This document shows, piece after piece, positions 1 through 10,638 of a DNA stretch of 64,000 bases; position 1 is the stretch's first letter, and the number at the start of each line of letters is the position of its first letter. Source of the stretch: Mesodorylaimus sp. YZB2_4 (Eukaryota > Nematoda > Enoplea > Dorylaimida > Dorylaimidae); contig JASANH010001563.1 of the NCBI GenBank assembly GCA_030248295.1, positions 248,001 to 312,000 on the forward strand, given 5' to 3'. Under the pieces are notes generated by a model. The model was not told the origin of the DNA and did not search any database. It saw only the letters and a list, made by a program, of their open reading frames with translations. The position numbers and the translations under genes were made by a program.

Positions 1-740
1 GCAGAGGGTTTGGTTCCACGCCTACATCGGTATGTCCATGGACACGTGCCGCCCGCTTGATCTGATTGCACCTTCATTTTGCAGAACTGCTCGATCGGTT
101 CCAACTGTCCGCCGTGGCTGCCCAGGTGATAAGCCTGTGCCAGCTGCCCGAGATCAACATGATGAGCCAAGAATCGACCACGGTCACCTTGACGTGCAGT
201 ATTTGCGAGAAATCACTGACCAGAGGCGGCTGGTGGTGCGAGCGGTGTCGACAGGCCACCAGTGTCTGCAGCGTCTGGTGAGTATTATCAGTCAGCCAGG
301 GCACTCTGGTCAGCTGCGGCAGTGGTACCCCTTCTTTTCAAGCGGGTCTCAGAAAAGTCCTAGGCCTCTCTTTTCCCTTGCTAACTTGTTGCCTTCCCTT
401 CGCTATACTGTAGACTTGTCTGCTCGCGTCACCCTTTTCCCTCGCCCAGCCAGAATCACGCAATGGCAACCAGTTTTCATGACAGCCTTTGCCACCCCAC
501 CCGACCACCCGCTTTGATGCAAAACTAGTTTAGCTAGCGCTGACATAATGGGGGGGGGGGGGGGGATTGGCGTATTCACGTTTGCTTTCTCGTTTTAGCA
601 ACGATTCTACAAGAGGCCTGTACGTGTGGTGTTTGGGGTGTGGCCACGGGGGCCACCTACATCACCTCAGAGACTGGTTCCAAAAGTACAACTACTGCCC
701 CGCCGGCTGCGGACATGTCTGCGAACTGGCTGATAATTAA
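1..740 (+). CDS. WDR24: WDR24 (GATOR2 subunit), C-terminal end only
   Basis: WDR24 is a WD-repeat and RING protein of the GATOR2 complex, which relieves GATOR1 inhibition of mTORC1 at the lysosome. Only the last three exons are here: 1..29 (5' part outside the window), 85..277 and 599..740. The join reads through in frame and gives a cysteine-rich C-terminal zinc region with CSIC, CERC, then GLYVWCLGCGHGGHLHH and CPAGCGHVCE, which match the family's terminal RING (animal WDR24 ends in CPAGCGHLCEY). The WD repeats lie to the left of the window. The second intron holds a run of 16 G. The identification rests on the order and spacing of the Cys/His residues and is strong. Confidence 0.9.
550..565 (+). 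repeat. Poly(G) run in WDR24 intron
   Basis: Sixteen consecutive G. Similar runs of 11-14 G or C occur at 27433-27446, 35445-35456 and 43927-43937. Confidence 0.9.
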
Positions 741-1064
741 TCAGTGTTTGTAAAAAAGGCTGTCGATTCCTATGTTTGGATTCGGATTAGGACCTACGGT
801 GTGTATGTATGTTAATAAGATTTCATTACAACCTTCGCCATTAGTCGCAAAAATAATATAAATCAGACAAAGACGGCGTTAGCAATACTTGGCATAAGTA
901 CACTCGTCAGCCGTCAGCCGATCGATAATTGTCATCGAATTAATCACAGAAGCAACTCGAAAAAAAGAACCAGAAATTGCCTCGCTCACTTCGCAGAACA
1001 CGATTGATTAAGGCAATGAATAGGAGACGATGCCATAGCGGTAAGTCCAGTTTGACAAGGTCTG
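741..1064. other. Intergenic gap between convergent WDR24 and Ral
   Basis: The two genes converge here, so the gap should hold both 3' UTRs. It is AT-rich. No ORF with recognisable similarity and no clear repeat was seen. Confidence 0.5.
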
Positions 1065-2276
1065 TTACAAAATGGTGCATTTTCGACGGCCCGGTTTTTT
1101 CTTGCGGCCATGTTCTGGCTGTTGACTACCGACGCCCGAAGTGACACCGCCTGCTTTTCGCTTCTTGATTTCGCGCATTAAATCATAAAACACCTGAAAA
1201 AGGCACGTTTAGATCACACAATCCATATTGCCTGTGTCTGGGGACATTGATGATGGTACGTCAGAAAGGCGACAAATTTCGTTCATAAGGCTCGTCGTAA
1301 ACTCGAAAGTACAATTAGAAAGTATATCGCGTGATGAAGGCAACTCACCTTGTCAACATTAGTGCGTGTCTTGGCCGAAGTCTCCACGTATCCCACGCCC
1401 CACTGCGCCGCTCTTTGCTGAGCTTGTTCAACGCTAACTTTACGAGCACTGGCCAAATCGCATTTATTACCAACGAGTAAAACGGGAATGTTCGGGTCCG
1501 AATTTTTCACTCGTAAGATTTGTTCTCTAAATAAGGAAATTAAGGTCAATGAAACTAGTTCCGAGCATGATTTCGAATGCTGGCGAAAGAATTTACCGGA
1601 ATTCAGTAGTAGCATCAAACGATTCTGTATCCGTAATCGAAAATACGCACAAAAAACCTTCACCACTTCGATAGTAATTATCCCTGGAAACAAAAAATTG
1701 CCATGGCGTGCATCAGATAACAGCGAAGTTTGCGGACCTGGTCAAACTAGAGAGAGATCACCGACCACCCAACAAATGCAGGGAGCATGAACCTCCTTCC
1801 CTACCTAATGGCGGAGTAATCCTCCTGACCGGCCGTATCCAATATGTCGATTTGACACTCTTCTCCGTCTAAAACTACCTTTTTTCTGTACGAATCGGCT
1901 TTCGTTGGTTCGTATTCTTCAACAAACTGAAACCACAAGAGCTAGTATATGTAACGCAGAAAAACCCAAGCCGCATTCTCAAATTTCTTTCTTCACTGCA
2001 CAGCTCGCTTGAAACTGGTCAACCAAGGGAAAACTAGGATGCTGCGCGGATGAAGAATGACAATAGAGCATACGCGGTCCAGATGGGAGTAGCCCAGAGC
2101 CGGCCCGGGAAGGAGTGGGTAGGGTAGAAGCATAGACTAATGATACCGGGACTTACTTCATCGTACATGAACTGTAGAGTCAATGCCGATTTGCCCACGC
2201 CTCCGCTGCCGACCATAATGATCTTATGCAAAGGCAGGGCTTGTCCGGTGGCTTTCTTCTGACCGGATGCAGCCAT
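1065..2276 (-). CDS. RALA: Ral small GTPase (RalA/RalB-like)
   Basis: Five exons, complement of 1065..1193, 1349..1526, 1597..1683, 1805..1926 and 2157..2276, join in frame to 211 residues (human RalA has 206). The protein shows the P-loop GSGGVGKS, the Ral-type effector region [26 protein letters not shown] and ETSAKT. It ends in a lysine/arginine-rich tail and the CaaX box CTIL, so geranylgeranylation and plasma-membrane attachment are expected. Ral GTPases act below Ras through RalGEFs and drive exocyst-dependent secretion. The start MAASGQKK matches the short Ral N-terminus. An in-frame upstream methionine at 2510 would add about 78 basic, low-complexity residues and is judged less likely. 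The Ral-specific effector sequence separates it from Rap and Ras. Confidence 0.93.
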
Positions 2277-3953
2277 GTCGTCGTCGGCCAAAGGAAGAGG
2301 TTGATGGCGATGCTGTTGTTTTCGCTGAGTGGAACGGACTAGGCTCGTGGACGAAACAATGGCTCCGCTGGTCGACGTACCCGATCCACGACGAACCAAT
2401 GAGTTGGCAGCGTTGCGTTGAGAATTTCGTCGTCGCAGAGACTTTTTCCGACGACGGGTGCCGGCTGCGGTGTAACTGTTTGGAAGCTGTCCGAAACACC
2501 AAGTAAACATTGTGGTAGGACACGTATACGCGGACTAGACGACGAGGAGTCTTTCGCGGCCACTGGGTCAACCTAATACGCCAGCCGACCGAGGCCAACC
2601 TCTCGCCTAACTACTGCCAAGAAATCATATTGCCTAGTATTGCCTGCTATTGCCCATTTATGGCCATTGTTCGAGCCTAGAAATCCTGCTTCCATTCCCA
2701 AGCCCCTTAAAAATCGACTCGAGCCTACGTAATGAAAAAAATTACGCGCACAACTCGAATTCAATCGAGCCCGTGTACAGCATTAGTCTCAACCCCTGTC
2801 AAAAATTGACGCCCGCCCAAACGTAACTTCCTAATTCAATCGCCCAGATAAGAAGAAGTTGATGAATTTCCTCCTTTCGCCTCCCCCTCGCCTTACGTGA
2901 CCTAGCGGAAATGTGCACCCTCCAGTTCCTTTCCTCAAGGACACGCGAGCCGCTCGGCTTATCCCACGTCTAAATATGGAAAAATAGTCGCAAATCGCGA
3001 GCAGATGCTGTGACTTGTAGGTACATCGAGTACGAATAAGCCAACTCCCACACGCGAGTTCATCACCGAAAAGTACGGGCTGTCACCCGACTCGCCTTAT
3101 TCATTGTCACCAATGACGACGTGCCGTGACAAAGAATGACTAATCACAGATCGATAGGCTACACATACACTTCTTCTTATCGTTCGTCGGCGAAATCAGA
3201 AAGTGCACTCCTTTATTGGAATCATGAATCATTCCGTAAATACGTTCACGACCACACACTGGTGATGCGCAGGCGGTGTGCTATCTATCAAAGAGGCGGG
3301 AAATTTAAAAGTGAAAGCGGAACAATCCTACTGTTAGTGAAGACATATCAGAAAATGTTGAAAAACGCGTTGCTTTGAGCATCATTTATGTTTGGCAAGG
3401 TATATTTAGCAGAGGCGTGTCCGGATATAGAATCTGGGAAGACTGGTAAGACCGTTCTTGCACGAAGCGCGAAATCGCACTCGCCCAATAACCAGTGCAC
3501 TCGATGTTGATACGCGCTCATGTCTCGCGTGACCACTGCTTAGGGCTGCTTCAAAGTTTACTCGCAAGATGATCTGTAAAGGGAATGCTACTTTGTCACT
3601 TGGTTAGCCGTAAGTTTGCTGCGCTTGTCCGAGTGGTATTGTTGGTAGTAGCTCTCTAATTGGGGCGGAAGTAGGGCGTTTGACAGGGTCGTATGGAATG
3701 AGAGGTGTTGTTCGCAGAGTCTCCGTTGACGCTCTTCCTGTTTTGGGCTTGTGCTTAAGTGAGTTTGTGTCGGCTTGACAATGAGCTCAAGGAGACTGTT
3801 ATGATGGCTTCCCCTCATCCTCGCTAAACCACCCGCCCTACTTCTTCGGCTCGTCCTGCGGGAGATGGGAAATTGTTTCTTCTCCCTTCTCTGTGCTATT
3901 GCATTAGAGTCCGTGTGAGGGTTGAGTAAGGTTGGTCGGGTATCGAATCGATA
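2277..3953. promoter_or_regulatory. Divergent intergenic region, Ral / GPCR
   Basis: This 1.7-kb region lies between the start codons of the minus-strand Ral gene and the plus-strand GPCR, so it must contain both promoters and 5' UTRs. Open frames occur on both strands but none shows a recognisable domain. The long minus-strand frame at 3588-4283 runs antisense into the GPCR exon and looks like a shadow. No repeat was seen. Confidence 0.45.
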
Positions 3954-5139
3954 ATGAACAATTCCACCGATCCCAACGATGACCATATCGAGCCCTATGT
4001 GACCATCTGGCGTCTGTTTGTGGGCGCCTGGGAACTGCTCATGTTCGTTGTGGCAACTCCGGCCAATATCTTGGTCGCTGCCATATCCTGTTCCATCATG
4101 AGAACCCACGTTCGACCAAACAACAACAATGTGACTTACAGAAACCACCATCTGTGCGTGCTGAGCATGGCAGTGGCCGACCTGCTCTTCTCCCTCGGCC
4201 ATTGTCCCATTATGTTCGCACACTACGCTTTGATGCTGGAGCTGAACGGGGTCGGATGCAGGGTCATGTACTTCATGACACATTTCTCCACTGTCGGCTC
4301 GAGTCTCAGTCTGTTGTGGCTTAACTTGGACAGATTCACATGCGTGCGTTATCCAATCAGATACTATATAGCGTCGAGTCAGGAGAAGGTGGAGGCTCTG
4401 ATTATCGGTGGCTGGCTTGTTTCGATGGGCTGGTCATTGTTTTTTATATTCGGCCCAATGGCTAAGGGATTCGACGATTCGTGCAAGGTGTATGTGGAGG
4501 AGCCGTACCTGTACTACTTTACGTTTGTGGTCACCTTCTTCGTCCTGCCCATCACCTTGTCTCTCATAATCAGCCTGTACGTCCTGTTTGTGGCCGTGAA
4601 AGTAAGACGGACAGACTACTTACCCCCTCGCCGGGTCAGACTCAGCGAGCATCCGCAGTACGCCATCGTCGAACTGCGTAGGTGCAGGCCGTCCACTCCA
4701 GCCACCTCCTCGTCACACAGCTCCTCCCTTACTTCCAATATGTCGCCTTCAAAAATTTGGAAAATCAAATCGGTCACGTTCGTATTTATCACCACTATTT
4801 GGTCTTGCCTTACACTGCTACCGTAAGTTGTTCATACTCAGCCCACGCCCTTCGCTAATTGAGTGGCCTTTTAGGTACCGCACTGCCTTCCTCTTCTTCT
4901 ACTTTCACCAGGAGCCCTGGCTGGCCCAGCTTGCTCTCGTCCTTTTTGCCGTAATGATCGCCAACTCGGCCGGCAATCCGTTCATTACGCTCCTAACACA
5001 AAATCAATATCGGGAGAAGGCTGGTATCTTGTGCACTCGAGTTCAGCACGCGGGCGAGGCCACGATTGGAAGGCGACTGACTGCGTCCAGCACTGCTTCC
5101 GAATCTGTTCTTGTGCGCATGAGAGCCATGACCATATAG
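3954..5139 (+). CDS. Orphan rhodopsin-like GPCR
   Basis: Two exons, 3954..4822 and 4875..5139, with a 52-base GT-AG intron, encode 377 residues. There is a short N-terminus with an N-glycosylation site (NNST), then seven hydrophobic segments. TM3 ends in LDRF in place of the usual DRY, followed by VRYPIRY. The third intracellular loop is rich in Ser/Thr and Arg. TM7 carries NSAGNPFITLL, a variant of NPxxY. Length and layout fit class A receptors, probably for a peptide or amine, but no specific ligand family was recognised. The intron falls in the TM6-TM7 region. An AATAAA lies 45 bases after the stop. Confidence 0.85.
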
Positions 5140-5183
5140 CACACTATACGAGTATGTGCGTCATCCTGAGGTCAGTGGTTCAA

Positions 5184-5189
5184 AATAAA
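5184..5189 (+). terminator. Poly(A) signal of the GPCR gene
   Basis: A canonical AATAAA hexamer lies 45 bases downstream of the GPCR stop codon and before the convergent neighbour. Confidence 0.55.
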
Positions 5190-5371
5190 GAAATGAACTA
5201 CGTCAATGTCTGACAGCTGTCTGCGCATTCGAACGAGCACGACCTCGGGTGGCTGACCCTTATCTCCGACAGACATACATGTTTCACAGCACGATACTGG
5301 CCAGACAGAGCAGAGACCAAAACACTTTGACCAAGCCACGGTTTACAAGGGATCACATCTAGAGCACACGA

Positions 5372-5941
5372 TCACTTTCGTTCTCCCTCATTCGATCCCT
5401 GATCCACGATCGACTTGAAGCCTTTGATGAACATTCTGGCGGCGAACTCGAGTCCCGCTGCGTGACGACGACGAGTGGCAGAAAGACGCGAAATTCGGTT
5501 CCCCATGGCTTTCCAGGGCGATCGATATCGTGATGAGGACGATGCTCGATTACGGCCTTTCTTTTTCTTCTTGACGGGTCGATGCATTTCGATGTATCCC
5601 GTTTCCTCAGCGGTCGCAGCCACCAGCGGTGGATCCAAGCTCGATCCGGAGTCATCCTCTTCGGTATCACCTTCGCGACCCCAATACGGTTTGTTACGCA
5701 GAGACGGTTCGGGCACTTCGATTTTGAAATCAACGGGTGGTGGTCCCTCCAAATAGGGAGCTTCAAATTCGTCGAGATCTTGTTGGGGTTCCATCGATAG
5801 ATCAGCTTGAGCCTTGACCAAATCGACCATCGACTGCGACGAGGCTGTGCGTCTTTTGCCCAGTCTGTCTTGCACGCTCTGCCATTGTGTGGAATAGGCA
5901 GTACTCGTATTTTGAGGCTGCTCTTCTCGTTCGCCGCTCAT
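5372..5941 (-). CDS. Hypothetical basic/low-complexity protein
   Basis: An open frame of 189 residues from the ATG at 5941. The N-terminal half is acidic and rich in Glu, Asp and Pro. A KKKKKGRN run and an Arg/Ser-rich stretch follow, then a possible amphipathic segment (AAGLEFAARMFIKGF). No known domain was recognised. In-frame sequence continues upstream to another ATG at 6019, so the start is uncertain. It appears to be a single exon, which is unusual here. It converges on the GPCR gene. It could be the last exon of a longer gene or a fast-evolving lineage-specific gene. Confidence 0.45.
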   Translation of the reverse strand: MSGEREEQPQNTSTAYSTQWQSVQDRLGKRRTASSQSMVDLVKAQADLSMEPQQDLDEFEAPYLEGPPPVDFKIEVPEPSLRNKPYWGREGDTEEDDSGSSLDPPLVAATAEETGYIEMHRPVKKKKKGRNRASSSSRYRSPWKAMGNRISRLSATRRRHAAGLEFAARMFIKGFKSIVDQGSNEGERK

Positions 5942-7431
5942 TTCGTCCGACACCACGCAGCACCACGCGGCTATGCCGTCAAGAATGGCAGGAGTCTGTA
6001 AAGCGGACACTTCCAGCATAAACTTTACACTGTCACATACAGCGCATGCTCTGTCTTTTGTGCTTTGAAGAAGCGTGTTAATTCGAAAGTATGAAGTATA
6101 AAATAGTGCGACTGTTCAGTTGTGGCAAGACCTTATGACCACGCTCTATAATCGTGTAGTGATCACGTGATATCGGAGGTGTTTACTACTAACTGGTCTT
6201 CGGTGTCTGGTCTTGTCTTGTGAGCCTAGATGTTGACTAACTAGCCAGTCTTGTCCCGGGCTGCCGTCTAGTAAAGTTTCGACACAGATCAACCAACCTC
6301 TTCATCGTTCTCCTCGTAGCCTACTGTAATCTTGACCATGACATGTTCCCCAGGTAATATTTTAATCATGCTTCTTTCTAGATGCATGCATGCTTCTTGC
6401 TGATGCATGTAGTGCGCCAACACATGCACCATCCCGTTTGCTCTGCAAGCCACTAGCTCATTTAAAGCAGGCTAAGGGCGCTAATTAGTGCATTAATTAT
6501 GCACAAACAATTATCTCTGCCAACCCCCTTAATTATCCTGCATTAAAGGCAGGTTTATCGCAGGTGTACATGCGGATAAAAAGCAAAGCAGTTGACACTG
6601 ATAAAAAGATGCCTTCACCCGCTCCCTGGTCATAAAATTTAGGGGAAATTATGGCTGAATTATAATAATACCAGCACATTTTGCCACAATTTGCAGTACA
6701 GTAGCATCAAAACATGAAAATTTTTTCTAAACGCTCCAATAGGACCTGTAGCAGTCAAGTTTGTTGAATTTGAAAACTTGCGGTGATCGAAACTCATAAC
6801 TCCGTTTATGCCTCTGCAAGCAGAGAGCGCCATTAATTTTTCGGCGGTCTCTCATCCGAAAATGATAGGGAAAGAAAAACTCGGATATGTTGTGTCTTGT
6901 GCAACCATGGCTCCTCATGCCAGCTGTAAGGAGAAAGAAACTTACTTTCACTGAAAACACAAGAATTAGACCCCAAAACATATTTTTGAATGTTCGAATG
7001 CCGCGCTATTTTTTGAATTTTACCAAGAAAAAGTTGAGATGTCGAAAAGCGCTTTTTCAGAGTTCAGTCGAGTCAGTGCTAAGCTTGCCAATGCGAACAC
7101 CATCCAGCCTACCAAAAGCATTGCTGCCGTTTTCTCAAAATATAGCAAGCGAATTTTCTGTAGTTACCAAAAGTTCTCACTTCAATGCCCTTCAGTCGTT
7201 GCTCCGAATACCCAAAGTATTAGCTCAGCATCGACACCAGTCACTCTGGTGAACTATGCCATTTTCGGAGCGTGGGCCGCTCACGATCAGTATCACGTGC
7301 CCTCCTGCATTAAAACTGCTTACACTGCACGAATGCACTGGGCACCTTTTCGACCAGCATTCCCGTCTCCTAGCTTGCGGTGGTCGGTTGTGTGCGAGGG
7401 TGGCCGTTGCGGGCCCCATCGAATCGACACC
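5942..7431. other. Intergenic, AT-rich
   Basis: About 1.5 kb between the divergent hypothetical gene and the LIM gene. It is AT-rich from about 6400 to 7100 with short homopolymer runs. Small open frames are present but none has a recognisable domain. The LIM gene's promoter and 5' UTR should be in its right part. Confidence 0.4.
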
Positions 7432-8106
7432 ATGTCTGGGGGAACTGTCCGTTGTCCGAAATGCAGCAAAGCGTTGGGAGCGAAGGCATTGATCGTCGGC
7501 GATCAGTTCTTCCACCCGGACTGTCTGAAATGCGATGGTGGATGCAACAAGCCATTGGAACAGTCGTGCTTCGAAGTCGGCCAGAAGAAAGTGTGCAAAG
7601 CTTGCTTCGGGGCCAAGGCTGCCAAAAAATGCGAGCGTAAGTCATCTGATTTTAATGTGATGGCTAGTTGTTCACTAATTTTTGCCGTCTATCCGCTCAG
7701 GCTGCTCGAAAACGATCGAAGGCGGGAAGGTGTCGGAGCTGCTCGGCAAAGACTATCACGAGAAATGCCCGCCAGTGTGTCACAAATGCAAGAAGGTGCC
7801 GTCGGATGGACAGTGTGACCAGCACGCCTGGCTGTCGGGAGTAATCGATACGCTCTCCTGGCTGGGACGTCAACCTCTTCGGTTGATGTTTCTAGAGCAG
7901 GTATAGTCGCGAGACTTGCCAACCCCCAGGCGGCGTTTTTTGCTTAGAGACTTCGCTCTCGACTAACTCCCGCCGCCTGGGTGCGCTGGTTACAACAGTG
8001 CATGGCGATTGGGAACAAGCCTTCGTGCCTGGAATGTTACTGGTCGAATTATCGAGACGAACGTCGGAAGCAGTCCAAATCCAAATCCCCCGTCGCTTCC
8101 AAATGA
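7432..8106 (+). CDS. Two-LIM-domain protein, second LIM domain interrupted
   Basis: The exons are 7432..7636, 7701..7813 or 7701..7900, and 7999..8106. LIM1 begins CPKC near residue 8 and has the FHPDC, CDGGC and CKAC ligands. LIM2 has CERC, YHEKC, CHKC and, in the last exon, CLEC, followed by a short basic Ser/Lys tail. LIM-only proteins of this size are adaptors in the cytoplasm, cytoskeleton or nucleus. Using only GT-AG sites, the second intron is 7901..7998 and LIM2 gains 29 residues between its last zinc ligands. If 7816..8000 is removed instead, LIM2 keeps normal spacing (17 residues against 16 in LIM1). That alternative is treated as a separate element below. The exact LIM family member is not identified. 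Confidence 0.8.
7816..7994. mobile_element. Intron-like MITE insertion in LIM2 exon (introner candidate)
   Basis: This 179-base stretch sits between two copies of ACAGTG (7810-7815 and 7995-8000), as a target-site duplication would. Its ends are inverted: the left end reads TGACCAGCACG and the complement of the right end TAACCAGCGCAC. Similarity continues inward for about 38 bases through CGGGAGT and TCGA. Precise removal of 7816-8000 restores the reading frame (GGA CAG TGC ATG) and normal LIM spacing. A canonical intron, 7901..7998, lies inside it and uses the right end as its acceptor. I infer a short non-autonomous DNA transposon that became wholly or partly an intron. No second copy of this element was seen in the window. 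Confidence 0.6.
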
Positions 8107-8472
8107 AGAAGATCGAGTCTGTGATCGCTTGATAGAGGACTTTCTGGTATGCATGCAATGCGCTGTCGTCACTGTGCTTGTAACGTGACAATGCGGCTTT
8201 GCAAGCAAAAATCTGCCAACAACTGAAAATTAATGTCTACGAAATTGCTTGCAAAACTTTCTGCTGACAACTGATGGTTCGGATTAACTGTTGTCTAAAG
8301 AAAATCTAGCGATCAGTTCTGCACGCTCGCTTTTCGAGTACACATTAATCGGAATTCGATACGTTGGGGCTATCGACCCCGGGAAAGGTGCACCCAATGC
8401 ATTTTTTCTTTTGATAAGTTTGATCATCGTTTCCTAGCTATTCCGTTTGTCTGCACTTTATCCCATCGCTAT

Positions 8473-8489
8473 ACGGGATTTGAACCCGC
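8473..8489 (-). other. tRNA-like T-arm, probable SINE remnant
   Basis: On the minus strand a 5-bp stem (GCGGG/CCCGT, one G-T pair) encloses the loop TTCAAAT, a good T-arm and B-box match. The rest of a tRNA cloverleaf is not convincing, so this is not called a tRNA gene. It lies just past the 3' side of the RTE fragment and is more likely part of a tRNA-derived SINE or a decayed tRNA. Confidence 0.35.
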
Positions 8490-8599
8490 ATCACATGTCG
8501 TATCACTTCAGTCGCGATTCCATCACCTTATCATTTATGGGTGCCATCCCCAGTACCTTGAGTATATCCATGCTCCATCCTTGTCGAGCCGAGTGTCCA

Positions 8600-9530
8600 G
8601 CATGGCATTCTCATTTCAATTACAGTTTGCATCGCCTGCTCGAGCTTCCTGATTGTGGGCCATCATCCCGATCTTCAATGAGCAACTGGCCTAACCAATC
8701 ACCGTTTTGTACCTTTAATTTGAGGTGTGTCGGCAATCGGTGGTCGGACAGTACATACTGTATACCTGTCACCTGCTGCCACTTCTGCCGTGCGCTGTGG
8801 ACTCTCATTCTTGATCCGCCACATGCGATCCCAAGTATCTGAACTGTGTTGTTTTGTTGATTTCCAGATATTCCGTTTCCCTTCGATTCACTTGCAAGCC
8901 GTATTCCTCCAGGAGATCCTTGCACTTTTCTGGCAGCCCCTGAAAGCCGTCGTGTGGGTGGCCTGTGCGGGCCAGCATCACGACGTCGGCTACAAGCAGG
9001 GTTCATGGTATCTTACTGTAGATGGTATATGAGCCGTGACAGTATCCATGTATACTATTAAGAGCGGTGGGTCAAGCGCCATGCTGCACACCCATTCTGA
9101 TAATGAATGCATCAGACACTGCTGCTGCACATCGAACTGATCGAGAGCTCTTTGCGCCTTTGTGTAACACTTGCACATCGCACATAGGTCTCAGGTACAC
9201 CGTGCGACCTGAGGGCCTGCTACAGCAGGTCGTGCGGCACCCTGTCGAATGGTTTGTTTCAAGTCCAAGAAGGCCATGTGCTCTGTCTCTGTTCTCAAAG
9301 TGACGCTCCCTCAGTGGGCGAGCCGTGTGTATAGCATCTATGGTTCCCATACCTTCCACAGATCTACATTGGTTCAGCGAGATTGATGCTAAACTGCGGA
9401 TGCAGGCGTCAAGTGGACGCTCGAAGATTTTTATGCCAGGGCACAGCAGACGGACTGGATGGTAGTTGACACAATCGCTGACATCACCCTTGCCTTTGTA
9501 TATGGCACCAAATCCTTGGGATTTCATCGC
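8600..9530 (-). mobile_element. Decayed RTE-type LINE reverse-transcriptase fragment
   Basis: Pieces of a non-LTR reverse transcriptase read in several minus-strand frames. The first is IYKGKGDVSDCVNYHPVRLL, then LNQC and GTIDAIHTAR, corresponding to the fingers and palm. Another frame gives LIVYMDTVTAHIPSTV, and further on come SRMRVHSARQKWQQVTGI and HRLPTHLKLKV, from the thumb and C-terminal part. This order and these motifs are those of RTE-clade elements common in nematodes and other invertebrates. It is truncated at both ends and broken by several frameshifts and stops, so it is an old inactive copy. No endonuclease domain was seen. Confidence 0.75.
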
Positions 9531-9675
9531 CTACGATAATCTTGCTGAACAGCGGCGCAAGGAACTCATTGCCTTCAAGTCTCAGTATCTTCCATACATC
9601 TGCATATAAATATTATCAGGTCAGTTGCTTTCTGATTCTTTATCGTGCAAATTGCCTCTGTGATTGGTTGTACTG

Positions 9676-10110
9676 ACTAGGGAACATCGCCAACATTAAG
9701 TCGAACAATGGAAAGCCAAAAATTGTAACATGTTCCAAGGTGCAAAAGAAAGGTCTGTGCAAAATATTAGAGGCGTCTGGCCAACTAGTCAGTAGTGGTC
9801 AGCGTCTAAAGTCCTGAATTTTTGTGTGTTACGGAACTTAAGCGTTGAAAAAACACTCGGAGTTTTTTCCAAACCCGGTTTTGGGGTTCGGAGTTTCGAG
9901 CTTCCAACACACGGGTTAGGGTTCTTCCTTTAAAAACCAAAAATCCAGAAGAGTTTGGAAATTTCACAGTACTCTAGGCGCTGACCACTGCTGACCAGTT
10001 GGCCAGACACCTCTGATATTTTGCACAGAGCTTTCTTTTGCTCCTAGTAACATGTTACAATTTTTGGTTTTCCAAAGTTCGACTTAGCGGTTGGCGATGT
10101 TTCAGTGAGC
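9676..10110. mobile_element. MITE with terminal inverted repeats of about 135 bp
   Basis: The left arm (about 9676-9815) and the right arm (about 9970-10110) are inverted copies. Both contain, in the same order, AACATCGCCAA, AAAAATTGTAACATGTT, CTGTGCAAAATAT, TCTGGCCAACT and GTGGTCAGCG. The unique centre is about 150 bases. There is no coding capacity. The structure is that of a foldback MITE. The target-site duplication could not be defined, so the DNA transposon superfamily is left open. Confidence 0.8.
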
Positions 10111-10638
10111 CAGGGGCCCATCACCTTGGGAATCGGAGGGCGTGGATGTTTCTCGCTGCCTATCTCTCCAAAGTGATTCTCAGCGTTCGAGGACATGTGC
10201 TGTTTTGTAGGGGAGTGTGAGTCTTCATACTTTAATTGCACTATGTGGCCGAGGTCCTGGCTCGTTCGATGTCGGTGCCTGTCGGCCAGTCTGTGTACCA
10301 TCCTTTAGCCTTTGTACCTGTCCAGCTTATCGTATAAGCTTATGTAAGTGGGCTGCCCTCGCCTTGGCTGGCTACTTCGCACTTCGCTGCGCTTCAGTGT
10401 TTTGTACCGATGTATATTTGATTGTCTTGCTTGCAGGCAGCCTTATTTTGGGCTGCCTCTTGAACTTGCTTATTCCTGACCTTCCGAGCGGTTGGACCGC
10501 CTGTCTTCAAGATGTGAATGATGGGTAAATTACTTTATCATAATGTAGATGTATAGCGCACCTCATCAGCACCAAAAATACAGTCAGAAATAAGCTACCA
10601 GTTGCGGTGTCCCAGCTCTTTATCTCACATCGCACAGC
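10111..10638. other. Intergenic, no clear gene
   Basis: The region between the MITE and the 3' end of the SLC13 gene. A plus-strand frame at 10217-10528 is hydrophobic but has no recognisable family and no intron or start context. It is treated as noncoding. Part of it may be old repeat. Confidence 0.4.

Noticed and set aside
3588-4283. Minus-strand 231-residue frame over the start of the GPCR
   Set aside because: It is antisense to a well-supported seven-helix coding exon and has no recognisable motif.
10217-10528. Hydrophobic plus-strand frame
   Set aside because: No family match, no start context and no splice pattern. Probably noncoding.
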